Positions 53,459-62,057 of a stretch of 64,000 nucleotides of DNA are shown here, one piece after another. A program made the translations under genes and the position numbers. This DNA comes from Carnobacterium_A antarcticum (GTDB taxonomy: Bacteria; Bacillota; Bacilli; Lactobacillales; Carnobacteriaceae). Under the pieces are notes generated by a model. That model did not search any database. It was given only the letters and a program-made list of their open reading frames with translations, and was not told where the DNA came from. The stretch lies in the NCBI RefSeq assembly GCF_042658365.1, contig NZ_JBHSQC010000005.1. One strand, 5' to 3'. Position 1 is the stretch's first letter. Each line of letters begins with the position of its first letter.

Positions 53459-54796
53459 TTATTTCAATTTATTTTTAATTTCTTCTATATCTTGTTTTAA
53501 CTGATGATCATTCGTTAAAGCATGATTGATCTTTTCATAAGCATGGATCACTGTCGTATGATCTTTACCGCCGAATTCAGCACCAATTTTCGGCAAAGAA
53601 TTTGCTGTTAGTTCACGGGATAAAAACATCGCAATTTGTCGTGGCAAAACAATCGATTTGACGCGTTTTTTTCCTTTTAGATCGACTAATGATATTTGGT
53701 AATACTTACTGACAACGTTTTGAATATCCAGAATGGATAAAGTCGTCGGTTTATTAGAAGGCAACATACTTTTTAAAGCATCAGCAGCTAAACTTGTTGT
53801 GATATCACGGCTTTCAATCGCAGCATAAGCTTGAACTCGAACAAGAGCCCCTTCTAATTCGCGAATATTAGAATCAATTTGACCAGCAATGTAACTGAGT
53901 GTATCTCCTGGAATTTCCAATCTTTCTGCGTTAGCTTTTTTGCGTAAGATAGCGATCCGAGTTTCTAAGTCAGGCGGAGTAATATCGACCGATAATCCCC
54001 AAGCAAATCTTGAGATCAGCCGTTCTTGTAACTTAGGAATTTCATTTGGCAAACGATCGCTTGTTAGTACGATTTGTTTCCGATCGTCGTAAAGTGCGTT
54101 AAATGTGTGAAAGAACTCTTCTTGTGTTCCTTCTTTATCAGCAAAAAATTGAATATCATCTACTAATAGTAAATCTACGCTCCGGTATTCATTTCGGAAT
54201 TTTTCCTGCATTTTATTTTGTATGGAATTGATAAAATCATTTGCAAAAGTTTCACTGCTGACATATTTTACTTTGGCATCTGGATTTAATAAAAGCATTT
54301 GATGACCGATAGCATGCATCAAATGTGTCTTTCCAAGTCCAACGCCTCCATAAAAAAATAGCGGATTATAAATTGTACCGGGTTCTTCAGCAACTACTAA
54401 AGCTGCTGCATGGGCCATTTGGTTGCCCTTGCCGATAACGAAGGTGTCAAATGTATATTTATCATTTAATAAAACATCTTTTCTAAAGGCATTTTTTTGA
54501 GTGAGCGATTGGCTTTTTTGTTTACCATTAGCGTTGGCATTCTCATTTTCATTTTTTATAACAAATAATGGAGAAATTTCGCGGCTGGAATATTCATAAA
54601 TATTTTCGACGATACGAGTGGCTAAATTATTTTCCCAATATTCTTTGTGTAAAGAAGAAGGAACTTCAATAATAATATTATTTTCAGTAATGCGAATTGG
54701 AACGGCGCTTTCGATCCAAGTATCGTAACTAACTTTGGAAAGGGAGTCTTTAAATTTTTCTTTTAAAAAGTTCCACAAAGTTTGTAAATCATCCAA
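53459..54796 (-). CDS. dnaA: Chromosomal replication initiator DnaA
   Basis: 445 residues. Domain I (LWNFLKEKFKDSLSKVSYDT), an Asn-rich linker (about 84-105), the AAA+ domain with FFYGGVGLGKTHLMHAIG and LLLVDDIQFFADKEGTQEEF, and the C-terminal box-binding helix-turn-helix with FGGKDHTTVIHAYEKI. It binds DnaA boxes and opens oriC. Boxes flank it on both sides, so it is probably autoregulated. Confidence 0.98.
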   Translation of the reverse strand: MDDLQTLWNFLKEKFKDSLSKVSYDTWIESAVPIRITENNIIIEVPSSLHKEYWENNLATRIVENIYEYSSREISPLFVIKNENENANANGKQKSQSLTQKNAFRKDVLLNDKYTFDTFVIGKGNQMAHAAALVVAEEPGTIYNPLFFYGGVGLGKTHLMHAIGHQMLLLNPDAKVKYVSSETFANDFINSIQNKMQEKFRNEYRSVDLLLVDDIQFFADKEGTQEEFFHTFNALYDDRKQIVLTSDRLPNEIPKLQERLISRFAWGLSVDITPPDLETRIAILRKKANAERLEIPGDTLSYIAGQIDSNIRELEGALVRVQAYAAIESRDITTSLAADALKSMLPSNKPTTLSILDIQNVVSKYYQISLVDLKGKKRVKSIVLPRQIAMFLSRELTANSLPKIGAEFGGKDHTTVIHAYEKINHALTNDHQLKQDIEEIKNKLK

Positions 54797-54851
54797 ATAG
54801 AGAACCTCCTTTATAAATGTGTCTTTCTTATTTTAGCACTTTCTTTTAAAG

Positions 54852-55164
54852 TTTTCCACAAGTAGTTGCAACCTGTTGAAAATTCATACAAGACTTGTCA
54901 ATATAGTTATCCACAGGCTAAAATAAATAGTGTATAACTAATTTTAAAAACCTTTCTGTTAATAGAAAAGGGGAAAACTTACAGTCTTTTAATGGCTATA
55001 TATCAATGTTTTTAAAAGTTATCCACAGACTCGATCTGGTATGTGTAAGAAACCGTGCACAGCTTGTTCGTTTGTGGATAACAGCTTTGTAACTCAATTT
55101 TAATAAAGTACTGAAAAAAAGCTATACCGAAGGCTGTGGATAATAAAAACCGGATTGTGGATAT
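54852..55164. other. oriC: DnaA-box cluster upstream of dnaA
   Basis: The 873-base gap 54797-55669 holds perfect boxes at 54907-54915 and 55019-55027 (TTATCCACA) and at 55073-55081 and 55135-55143 (TGTGGATAA). Near-boxes are TTTTCCACA (54852) and TGTGGATAT (55156). Gene orientation switches here. With the module between dnaA and dnaN this makes a bipartite Firmicute-type origin. The remaining part (55170-55669) is A/G-rich with no gene visible. Confidence 0.9.
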
Positions 55165-55669
55165 CTTTTAGAGCACGCAAAAACAGCCATAAGCTTTTTG
55201 TTATAGTTGTTTTTCTACGGTCTTTTTTTGGATAGATAAAAAGAAAAAAGGCAGTAAAAACAGGGAAAAAATGAACTGGAAATAAAATGTAAACTGTTAA
55301 GATTTAAGCGGGAAGGAATAAAATAAAGAGAGAAAAATGAGGGGAAATCGAATTTTTTATTCATTTTACGAACATGAATAAAGCTGTTAATAGAAAAGGA
55401 AGAGATAGAATCCATTAGAAATAGTTGCTCAATGGTTGGTATTTTTTCAGCTCGGAAACTATTTTTTTAAAGACAAGGAATAAAAAAGTGAAAAGAAGGT
55501 TCCCTATTCTTGTAATTTATGCTATCATACTGAAGTGAATGAATAAAAAAAGGTTTGAAATTAATTTTGATAAGCCCGTTTTTATTTCATTAGAATAAAT
55601 GAGACTGTCTTGTGCTGCTAAACAACAATATAATGAGAGATAGTTATTATTACAGGAGGTGTATTACGA

Positions 55670-55804
55670 ATGAAAAGAACTTACCAACCTAAAAAACGTA
55701 AACGTCAAAAGTTACATGGCTTCCGTAAACGTATGAGTACCAAAAATGGACGTAATGTATTACAAAGTAGACGCCGTAAAGGCAGAAAATCATTGTCTGC
55801 ATAG
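55670..55804 (+). CDS. rpmH: 50S ribosomal protein L34
   Basis: 44 residues, MKRTYQPKKRKRQKLHGF followed by RKRMSTKNGRNVLQSRRRKG: the universal L34 sequence. ACAGGAGGTGTATTACGA precedes the ATG. It is the first gene of the rightward replichore and is normally co-transcribed with rnpA, although a hairpin lies between them here. Confidence 0.97.
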   Translation: MKRTYQPKKRKRQKLHGFRKRMSTKNGRNVLQSRRRKGRKSLSA

Positions 55805-55836
55805 ATCACTGAACGTCTCAGTGGTCTTTTTTTTCT
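55803..55836 (+). terminator. Hairpin terminator or attenuator after rpmH
   Basis: AGATCACTGA pairs with TCAGTGGTCT, followed by T8. It lies between rpmH and rnpA and would reduce rnpA expression relative to L34. Confidence 0.8.
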
Positions 55837-55910
55837 TTTTTTATTAAAAATACACATACTTATAGAAGCAATTTGTTCAGGTAAAGAAAAAGAGATGAGA
55901 GGTTATTTGA

Positions 55911-56249
55911 ATGAGAAAAGCCTATCGTGTCAAAAAAGAATCAGAATTTCAAAAAGTATTTCATCGTGGAAAATCTACAGCCAACCGTCAATTTGTTCTT
56001 TATGTATTAGACAAAAAAGAACAACCGCATTTTCGAGTAGGGCTGTCTGTCGGTAAAAAAATTGGCAATGCAGTGGTAAGAAATGCCGTTAAGCGAAGAA
56101 TACGTCAAAGTTTAACAGAATTAAAGCCTCATTTAAAATCGGAGAAAGATTTTATCGTCATTGCCCGTAAACCAGCGGCAACAATGTCGGTAAAAGAAAC
56201 TAAAAAGAGCTTGATCCACGTTTTGAGATTGGCTAAAATGTTAGATTAA
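55911..56249 (+). CDS. rnpA: Ribonuclease P protein component
   Basis: 112 residues: RKAYRVKKESEFQKVFHRGK, then FRVGLSVGKKIGNAVVRNAV and KRRIRQSL, the RNR motif region. It is the basic cofactor of the RNase P ribozyme in tRNA 5'-end maturation. GATGAGAGGTTATTTGA precedes the ATG. yidC follows after 35 bases. Confidence 0.97.
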   Translation: MRKAYRVKKESEFQKVFHRGKSTANRQFVLYVLDKKEQPHFRVGLSVGKKIGNAVVRNAVKRRIRQSLTELKPHLKSEKDFIVIARKPAATMSVKETKKSLIHVLRLAKMLD

Positions 56250-56284
56250 GCTTATTTTTTTATTGAAAGAATGGGGGAAAAACC

Positions 56285-57118
56285 GTGAAAAACCGTAAGC
56301 GATTACTTCTTTTATTAGGAACCGTTTTGTTAGCAGTTGTTTTAGTGGGGTGTGGTACATCACCTATCACTGCTGAAAGTACAGGATTTTGGGATCGATA
56401 CATCGTTTTAAACTTCTCACGTGTGATTATTTGGTTATCTGATTTATTTGGTGGAAGTTATGGATTGGGAATTATTGTTTTCACCTTGATCATCAGGATT
56501 GTTCTATTGCCTTTAATGCATGGGCAAACCAAAAGCACACGTAAGATGAGCGAATTGCAACCAAGAATCAAAGCTTTGCAAGCACAATATTCATCTAAAG
56601 ATGCTGAAACACAAAGTAAATTAAAAGAAGAAACATCTAAATTGTATTCAGAAGCAGGAGTTAATCCGGTCGCGGGTTGTTTGCCTTTACTGATCCAAAT
56701 GCCTGTATTGATGGGTCTTTATCAAGCAATCAGCCGAACAGAAGCGCTAAGCACCGGGAATTTCTTATGGATGAACTTAGGTAAACCAGACCCAATGTTT
56801 ATTTTACCTGTTTTGGCTGCTATTTTAACTTATGCAACAACAAAATTATCAAGCATGAGCCAAGCTGAATCAAACCCGACAACCACATCTATGATGTACA
56901 TGATGCCGGCATTGATTTTATTTATGGGTATCACACTGCCAAGTGCATTATCATTGTACTGGGTAGTAGGAAATGCTTTTTCTGTTGGACAAACGTTATT
57001 ACTGAATAATCCATTTAAAATCAGAAAAGAACGAGAAGAAAAACTCCAAGCTGAACGTGAACGCGAACGCGCTCTAGAAAAAGCGTTAAATCCGAAAAAG
57101 AAAAAGAAAAAGAAATAA
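56285..57118 (+). CDS. yidC: Membrane protein insertase YidC (Oxa1 family)
   Basis: 277 residues. A lipoprotein signal (LLGTVLLAVVLVGCGTS, lipobox VGCG) is followed by five membrane helices of the Oxa1 fold. The catalytic Arg lies in IIVFTLIIRIVLLPLMHGQT; GCLPLLIQMPVLMGLYQAI and a Lys-rich C-terminal tail complete it. It inserts membrane proteins alone or with SecYEG. It sits between rnpA and jag as in the conserved operon. Confidence 0.95.
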   Translation: MKNRKRLLLLLGTVLLAVVLVGCGTSPITAESTGFWDRYIVLNFSRVIIWLSDLFGGSYGLGIIVFTLIIRIVLLPLMHGQTKSTRKMSELQPRIKALQAQYSSKDAETQSKLKEETSKLYSEAGVNPVAGCLPLLIQMPVLMGLYQAISRTEALSTGNFLWMNLGKPDPMFILPVLAAILTYATTKLSSMSQAESNPTTTSMMYMMPALILFMGITLPSALSLYWVVGNAFSVGQTLLLNNPFKIRKEREEKLQAERERERALEKALNPKKKKKKK

Positions 57119-57162
57119 GTCTTTACTATCAATCAAGAGTAGATAGAACGGAGGATCAACAG

Positions 57163-57951
57163 ATGGATAAGTACACGGCTCAAGCAGCAACAGTAGCAGA
57201 AGCAACTCAAAAAGGTTTGAAGCTTTTAGGTATCCGCGAGGAAGAAGCTTCTATTGAAATCGTTACTGAGGGAAAAAAAGGTATTTTAGGTTTCGGTAAG
57301 AAAGATGCGATCGTGATCGTAGAAAAGAAAAAGATAACGAAAGAACCATTGACACGAGCAGATGCAAATATTGATTCAAAAGTTTTAAGTGAGAAAAGCG
57401 AGCACACAGAAATTCAAAAAGAAGAGTTTCCAGAAGATGTGAAAGAAGCTGCTCAGTTGGATCAACAAGTTACAGATGCGAATAAAAACTCGCAGAATAA
57501 CGAAGAAGCAGTGCAATTGGTTTCTGATTATTTGGCTGACGTTGCTCAACAAATGGGAGCTGCTGCAACCGTAGATGTTGAAAAGTCGCGCAATCAGGTT
57601 ACTTTCCATATTCATACCGAAAAAGCCGGTTTGGTCATTGGCAAACATGGTAAGACACTGAATGCTTTACAATCGCTAGCACAAGTGTTGCTGTACCATC
57701 ATGCACCAACTAAACTTACAGCTATTGTAAATGTTGGAGATTATCGTGAACGCCGTGAAGCTGTTTTAAAACAATTAGCTAATCGAACGGCTGAAAGAGT
57801 TGTTCGTACAAACCTTCCTGTTTTTCTAGAACCAATGCCTGCTTTTGAAAGAAAACAGATTCATTTTTATTTGAGTAAAAATAAACAAGTTGCGACTCAC
57901 TCAGAAGGCAATGAACCTCACCGTTACTTAGTAGTCGAACCGGTGAAATAA
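57163..57951 (+). CDS. jag: Jag/KhpB RNA-binding protein
   Basis: 262 residues. The Jag-N domain (GLKLLGIREEEASIEIVTEG...GFGKKDAIV), an acidic linker (about 60-125), a KH domain (VTFHIHTEKAGLVIGKHGKT) and an R3H domain (ANRTAERVVRTNLPVFLEP, with HSEGNEPHRYLVVEP). The KhpA/KhpB (EloR) complex binds RNA and affects cell elongation and division. AACGGAGGATCAACAG precedes the ATG. A terminator follows. Confidence 0.95.
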   Translation: MDKYTAQAATVAEATQKGLKLLGIREEEASIEIVTEGKKGILGFGKKDAIVIVEKKKITKEPLTRADANIDSKVLSEKSEHTEIQKEEFPEDVKEAAQLDQQVTDANKNSQNNEEAVQLVSDYLADVAQQMGAAATVDVEKSRNQVTFHIHTEKAGLVIGKHGKTLNALQSLAQVLLYHHAPTKLTAIVNVGDYRERREAVLKQLANRTAERVVRTNLPVFLEPMPAFERKQIHFYLSKNKQVATHSEGNEPHRYLVVEPVK

Positions 57952-57955
57952 AGCG

Positions 57956-57998
57956 AAAAAGCTTAACAACAAGGGAAACCTTTTTGTTAAGCTTTTTT
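57956..57998 (+). terminator. Terminator of the rnpA-yidC-jag operon
   Basis: AAAAAGCTTAACAA pairs with TTGTTAAGCTTTTTT across a short loop. Confidence 0.88.
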
Positions 57999-58638
57999 GT
58001 ATGGCTCTTTGTCCAATTGTGTTGGTGACTCTTAGGGGGTGGAATTGAATTACCTCCGTAGTTTACTACTCAAGCTTTAAACGAAGCGGAAACACCATTC
58101 TTCTTAGCGTCGATTCGGCTCGTTTTCTTGTTTTTGGGACGAACGCCCTTCTTTTTGGCAGTAGTTTGTCCCGTTCTAAAGCAGACACTGCAAATGGTCA
58201 AGAAAATAGCAGTGATCCGAAAATTTCACTACCTGCAGTTGAATAGAAAAGCGACAGAGATCGCGTATTGTAAGGAGTACATGAGAAAGAAAATAACCCG
58301 ATGCAAGTAGGTAGCGTTCAATAAAAATAAGTTCTAATTTCTTTACCCCTTTACCAGAATATCTTGACACTAACATCAATATTCTTATGATAGAACTTTT
58401 ATTCTAACGGAGATTTTCGTCTGTCATTACTTTTAGATGCCAACACTAAAGGATAGAACCTAAAAGCAAAGATGATGGAAAGGAAAAAGGAATTTGGCTG
58501 CAGTTGTCTAACCAATTTTTTAGGCTGTATTCCTGTATGATGACAGAAGAGAGTAGAAACGCTGGTAAGATTCCTTGAAAAGGTATGCAAAGTAGAGTTT
58601 AATGAATGTAAGAGTTTCACTGAAGGAGAGAAAACAGA

Positions 58639-58845
58639 ATGGATGTAGTTAGTATTGGAGCATCATTTGCTGAAGTAACGGCAGCTTTAAAAGTTAGAGA
58701 ACTTTAATTGCTCTTTGATAAGCAAAGCCATCGAATTCTCGGCGGTCAATTCTTGTTGGAGACGACTATCCTGGCGCTAGCTGAGCAATTAGCTGTGAAA
58801 GCATTGACCAGTTGTTTTGGCAAAGAAGTTAGTCAAAAGGAGTGA
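58639..58845 (+). pseudogene. Remnant of a flavoprotein NADH oxidase-like gene
   Basis: From ATG at 58639 (AAGGAGAGAAAACAGA upstream) the frame reads MDVVSIGASFAEVTAALKVR. This resembles the dinucleotide-binding start of NADH oxidase / CoA-disulfide reductase flavoproteins. It meets TAA after 23 codons, then continues in frame with LFDKQSHRILGGQFL and ends in TGA at 58843-58845. Only about 68 codons of an expected ~450 remain, so the gene has a large internal deletion plus a stop. The gap 57999-58638 before it has no recognisable gene, only a hairpin (GGGACGAAC/GTTTGTCCC, 58136-58172). Confidence 0.5.
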
Positions 58846-58855
58846 GGAACTCGTT

Positions 58856-60379
58856 ATGGAAATAGAAGATCTACTGGACAAAAGTGAACGGTATCAGGTT
58901 CGTATTTTAAGAAAGCTCCTTTTAAACGGCGGACAAATCAGCTATCGTGAATTGTTCTCTTCTTTACAGATAGCGAAACCATCTTTTGATAAGTATTTGC
59001 AGAATATACAAGATCTTGCTGCTGTATCGCCTCACCTGTTTGTATTTGAGCGAATAGATGATGAATTGGTTTTGCGGTTGGAAAAACACCACACATTGCA
59101 GGAAATTTGTTGTTTATACATCAAGGATAGCTTGAAATTTCAAGTTTTAGATTATATCTATCAATATCAGGAATTTACAGTGCCTCAATTGACCAATCAG
59201 CTTTTGGTCAGTGAAGCGTCTTTCTATCGACGCTTAAAAGAAATAAACGGTTTTCTGAAAGAATTCGATATTCAAATCCGTAATGGAAAAATGCGGGGCG
59301 AAGAATTGCAGATCCGCTATTTTTTCTTTCAGCTTTACTGGTTTTTGGAACCCTATACAAATCATCAAATAAATCATACAGATAGCTGGCAAAGCAAAAC
59401 GGTCAGGGTTTTAGAGCGGAATCTGGATGTTGTGCTCCATGACCATGACCGCCAACGATTGAACCTCTGGATGATCATTACCCGTAAACGAATTCAATTG
59501 AAATACAAAACTTATTGGCAATTACGGCGATCGATAATACCTTTTCAAGAAAATGAATTGTATAAAAAACTAAAGGAAACGGTTTTTCGTTTTTTGAGCC
59601 GCTATTCATTCGAAGCAGAAGAAGAGGAGGCGATGATATTTTTTGTATTTCTAGTTTCCATGTCGATTTTGCCTGAAGAATTTTATGAAAATCAGCCTGC
59701 TGAGTTGAAGTTGATTGCTTTTCCTCATGCTGAATATTATCAGCAGCTGCTTTCAAGAATCACTCAGAATTTTGGGTTGAAGTCTTTGTCTCCGTCTTTG
59801 CTTTCTAAGACCTTCTATTATCTAACCCAGACACATCTGCTTTTATTCTTTTTTCAAGGAGATCTTCAATTTCATGATTTAGAAAATTTGTGGGAAAAGG
59901 AAAAAGCTATTGTGCGTCCGAATGTTAAACAATTTTCCTGCATACTTCTAAAGGATACGTTAAAAACCATGAATCAAAAATCAGATGAAAAAAACACACT
60001 TCAAATGAACGCTCTGGGCCGGTACCTTAGTATTCTGAAACTTGTTGAGAATGAGAGTTCTTCTAAGATCCATATCGGAATCGACTTGCAGATGGAAAAA
60101 CTATATGCTGAAACAGTAACAACGATGCTCATTCAAAGTCTGGATGAGCGCAATGGAGTGAGAATGGAGCCTTACCGCAGCGAGGCTTCTTATGATTTGG
60201 TGATCACCAATACCAATGCGGCTCTTTTTGGCAAATACCCTATCAAACAAGAAGTTTATGTGCTTTCTGAATTAGGATCGACTTATGATCTCCTTCAAAT
60301 CAAGAAGGAAGTGCACCTGATTTTGGAGAACAAGAAAAAAGATTTTATGCAAGATCAACTTAAAAATACACCAAAGTGA
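58856..60379 (+). CDS. Mga-family transcriptional regulator
   Basis: 507 residues. An N-terminal helix-turn-helix of the Mga type (YQVRILRKLLLNGGQISYRE, then AKPSFDKYLQNIQDL) and a second HTH (LLVSEASFYRRLKEINGFL) are followed by a PRD-like helical core. An EIIB-like C-terminal domain (about 415-507, KIHIGIDLQMEKLYAETVTT) completes it. Mga/AtxA-type regulators couple PTS phosphorylation to gene activation. ATG at 58856 follows AAGGAGTGAGG; the frame is open to 58817. Its place just upstream of glpK-glpO suggests control of glycerol use, which is an inference. No conserved phospho-sites were assigned. Confidence 0.75.
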   Translation: MEIEDLLDKSERYQVRILRKLLLNGGQISYRELFSSLQIAKPSFDKYLQNIQDLAAVSPHLFVFERIDDELVLRLEKHHTLQEICCLYIKDSLKFQVLDYIYQYQEFTVPQLTNQLLVSEASFYRRLKEINGFLKEFDIQIRNGKMRGEELQIRYFFFQLYWFLEPYTNHQINHTDSWQSKTVRVLERNLDVVLHDHDRQRLNLWMIITRKRIQLKYKTYWQLRRSIIPFQENELYKKLKETVFRFLSRYSFEAEEEEAMIFFVFLVSMSILPEEFYENQPAELKLIAFPHAEYYQQLLSRITQNFGLKSLSPSLLSKTFYYLTQTHLLLFFFQGDLQFHDLENLWEKEKAIVRPNVKQFSCILLKDTLKTMNQKSDEKNTLQMNALGRYLSILKLVENESSSKIHIGIDLQMEKLYAETVTTMLIQSLDERNGVRMEPYRSEASYDLVITNTNAALFGKYPIKQEVYVLSELGSTYDLLQIKKEVHLILENKKKDFMQDQLKNTPK

Positions 60380-60424
60380 AAGGGACTCTTTCCTCATATA
60401 GAGAGGTTTCCTTTCTTTTTTGTC
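60378..60424 (+). terminator. Probable terminator after the Mga-type gene
   Basis: AAAGGGACTCT and AGAGAGGTTTCCTTT pair imperfectly, followed by a T-run. Confidence 0.55.
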
Positions 60425-60432
60425 ACTTTTTT

Positions 60433-60446
60433 TGGAAACGGTAAAA
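60433..60446 (+). promoter_or_regulatory. Candidate cre (CcpA) site upstream of glpK
   Basis: TGGAAACGGTAAAA matches the cre core (TG-AA-CG-T) about 90 bases before the glpK start. TATGAT at 60479-60484 may be the -10 element, which would place the site upstream of the promoter. Confidence 0.5.
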
Positions 60447-60531
60447 AAAGTTGGTAGTTTCTCCTCTGAAAAACGCGTTATGATTAGACTATAAATGAAA
60501 GAGGTTACAATTTTTTGGAGGTAAGAAAAAA

Positions 60532-62043
60532 ATGACAGAAGAGAAATATATTATGGCGATCGACCAAGGTACAACCAGTACAAGAGCCATTATATTTGAT
60601 AAAAAAGGCAAAAAATTAGCTAGTTCTCAAAAAGAAATTCCGCAATATTTTCCTCAATCAGGTTGGGTAGAACATGATGCCGTTGAAATCTGGAATTCTG
60701 TTCAAATCGTGATTGCCGGAGCTTTGATCGAACTTGGGATCAAACCAAATCAAATAGCGGGCATCGGGATCACCAATCAGCGTGAAACGACCGTTATTTG
60801 GGATAAAAAAACTGGACGTCCGATTTACAAAGCAATCGTTTGGCAGTCTCGCCAAACATCTGACATTGCAGATCAGCTTATGAAAGACGATCACTCAGAA
60901 ATGATCCATGAAAAAACTGGTTTGCTGATTGATGCTTATTTTTCTGCAACAAAAATTCGATGGATCTTGGATCATGTACCAGGAGCACAGGAACGTGCGG
61001 AAAAGGGCGAACTTCTTTTTGGAACGATCGATACTTGGCTTACTTGGAAATTATCAAATGGCAAAGTTCATGTAACCGATTACTCAAATGCCAGCCGTAC
61101 GATGCTATTCAATATTCATAACTTAGAATGGGACGAAGATATTTTACAATTGTTGTCCATTCCGAAATGCATGCTTCCGGAAGTGAAATCCAATTCTGAA
61201 GTTTACGGCTACACACAGAGTTTGAATTTTTATGGCGGTGAAGTTCCAATCTCGGGTATGGCCGGTGACCAGCAGGCTGCTTTATTTGGTCAAATGGCGT
61301 TTGAACCGGGCATGGTTAAAAATACCTATGGAACAGGTTCGTTTATTGTCATGAATACTGGAGAAAAACCGCAATTGTCCGGCAATAACTTATTGACGAC
61401 CATTGGTTACGGAATCAATGGGAAAATCTACTATGCTTTAGAAGGCAGTATTTTTGTAGCAGGATCAGCTGTACAATGGCTGCGGGACGGCATGAGACTG
61501 ATCGAAACAGCAGCTGAATCGGAAGAAGTTGCAGCTGCTGCGTCCAGCGAAGACGAGATTTATGTTGTACCGGCTTTTACAGGATTAGGTGCTCCGTACT
61601 GGGACTCAAACGCTCGCGGTGCCGTATTTGGTATGACACGCGGAACAACACGGGAAGATTTTGTCAAAGCAACCTTGCAAGCAGTGGCGTATCAAGTTAG
61701 AGACGTCATTGATACGATGTGTCTGGACTCAGGTATTGATATTCCACTGCTTAAAGTAGACGGCGGAGCGGCTATGAACAACCTGTTAATGCAGTTTCAA
61801 GCCGACATTCTAAATGTTCCCGTCCAACGGGCAGCGGACTTAGAAACAACCGCGTTAGGTGCTGCGTTCTTAGCTGGATTAGGAGTGGGCTTCTGGAAAG
61901 ACTTGGATGAAATTAAATCCTTCAGTGAAGAAGGAGAACGATTCACGCCGCAAATGCCTGAAGAACGCCGCGAAGATTTATATGCAGGCTGGCAAGAAGC
62001 TGTGGCGGCTACGCAAGTGTATAAACATAAGAGCAAAAAATAA
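60532..62043 (+). CDS. glpK: Glycerol kinase
   Basis: 503 residues. The FGGY-fold signatures IMAIDQGTTSTRAIIFD, GITNQRETTVIWD and GTIDTWLTWKLSNG are visible, as are AGDQQAALFGQMAFEPGMVK and the ATP motif KVDGGAAMNNLLMQF. It phosphorylates glycerol to sn-glycerol 3-phosphate. In enterococcal GlpK, HPr phosphorylates His232; here residue 232 in QSLNFYGGEVP is Asn, so this PTS activation may be lost. GGAGGTAAGAAAAAA precedes the ATG. glpO follows after 14 bases. Confidence 0.96.
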   Translation: MTEEKYIMAIDQGTTSTRAIIFDKKGKKLASSQKEIPQYFPQSGWVEHDAVEIWNSVQIVIAGALIELGIKPNQIAGIGITNQRETTVIWDKKTGRPIYKAIVWQSRQTSDIADQLMKDDHSEMIHEKTGLLIDAYFSATKIRWILDHVPGAQERAEKGELLFGTIDTWLTWKLSNGKVHVTDYSNASRTMLFNIHNLEWDEDILQLLSIPKCMLPEVKSNSEVYGYTQSLNFYGGEVPISGMAGDQQAALFGQMAFEPGMVKNTYGTGSFIVMNTGEKPQLSGNNLLTTIGYGINGKIYYALEGSIFVAGSAVQWLRDGMRLIETAAESEEVAAAASSEDEIYVVPAFTGLGAPYWDSNARGAVFGMTRGTTREDFVKATLQAVAYQVRDVIDTMCLDSGIDIPLLKVDGGAAMNNLLMQFQADILNVPVQRAADLETTALGAAFLAGLGVGFWKDLDEIKSFSEEGERFTPQMPEERREDLYAGWQEAVAATQVYKHKSKK

Positions 62044-62057
62044 AGGAGTGGGAAAAG

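Noticed and set aside
58128..58310. 60-codon frame in the gap after jag
   Set aside because: It starts from TTG without a ribosome site and overlaps a hairpin; the sequence is not recognisable and the region looks decayed.
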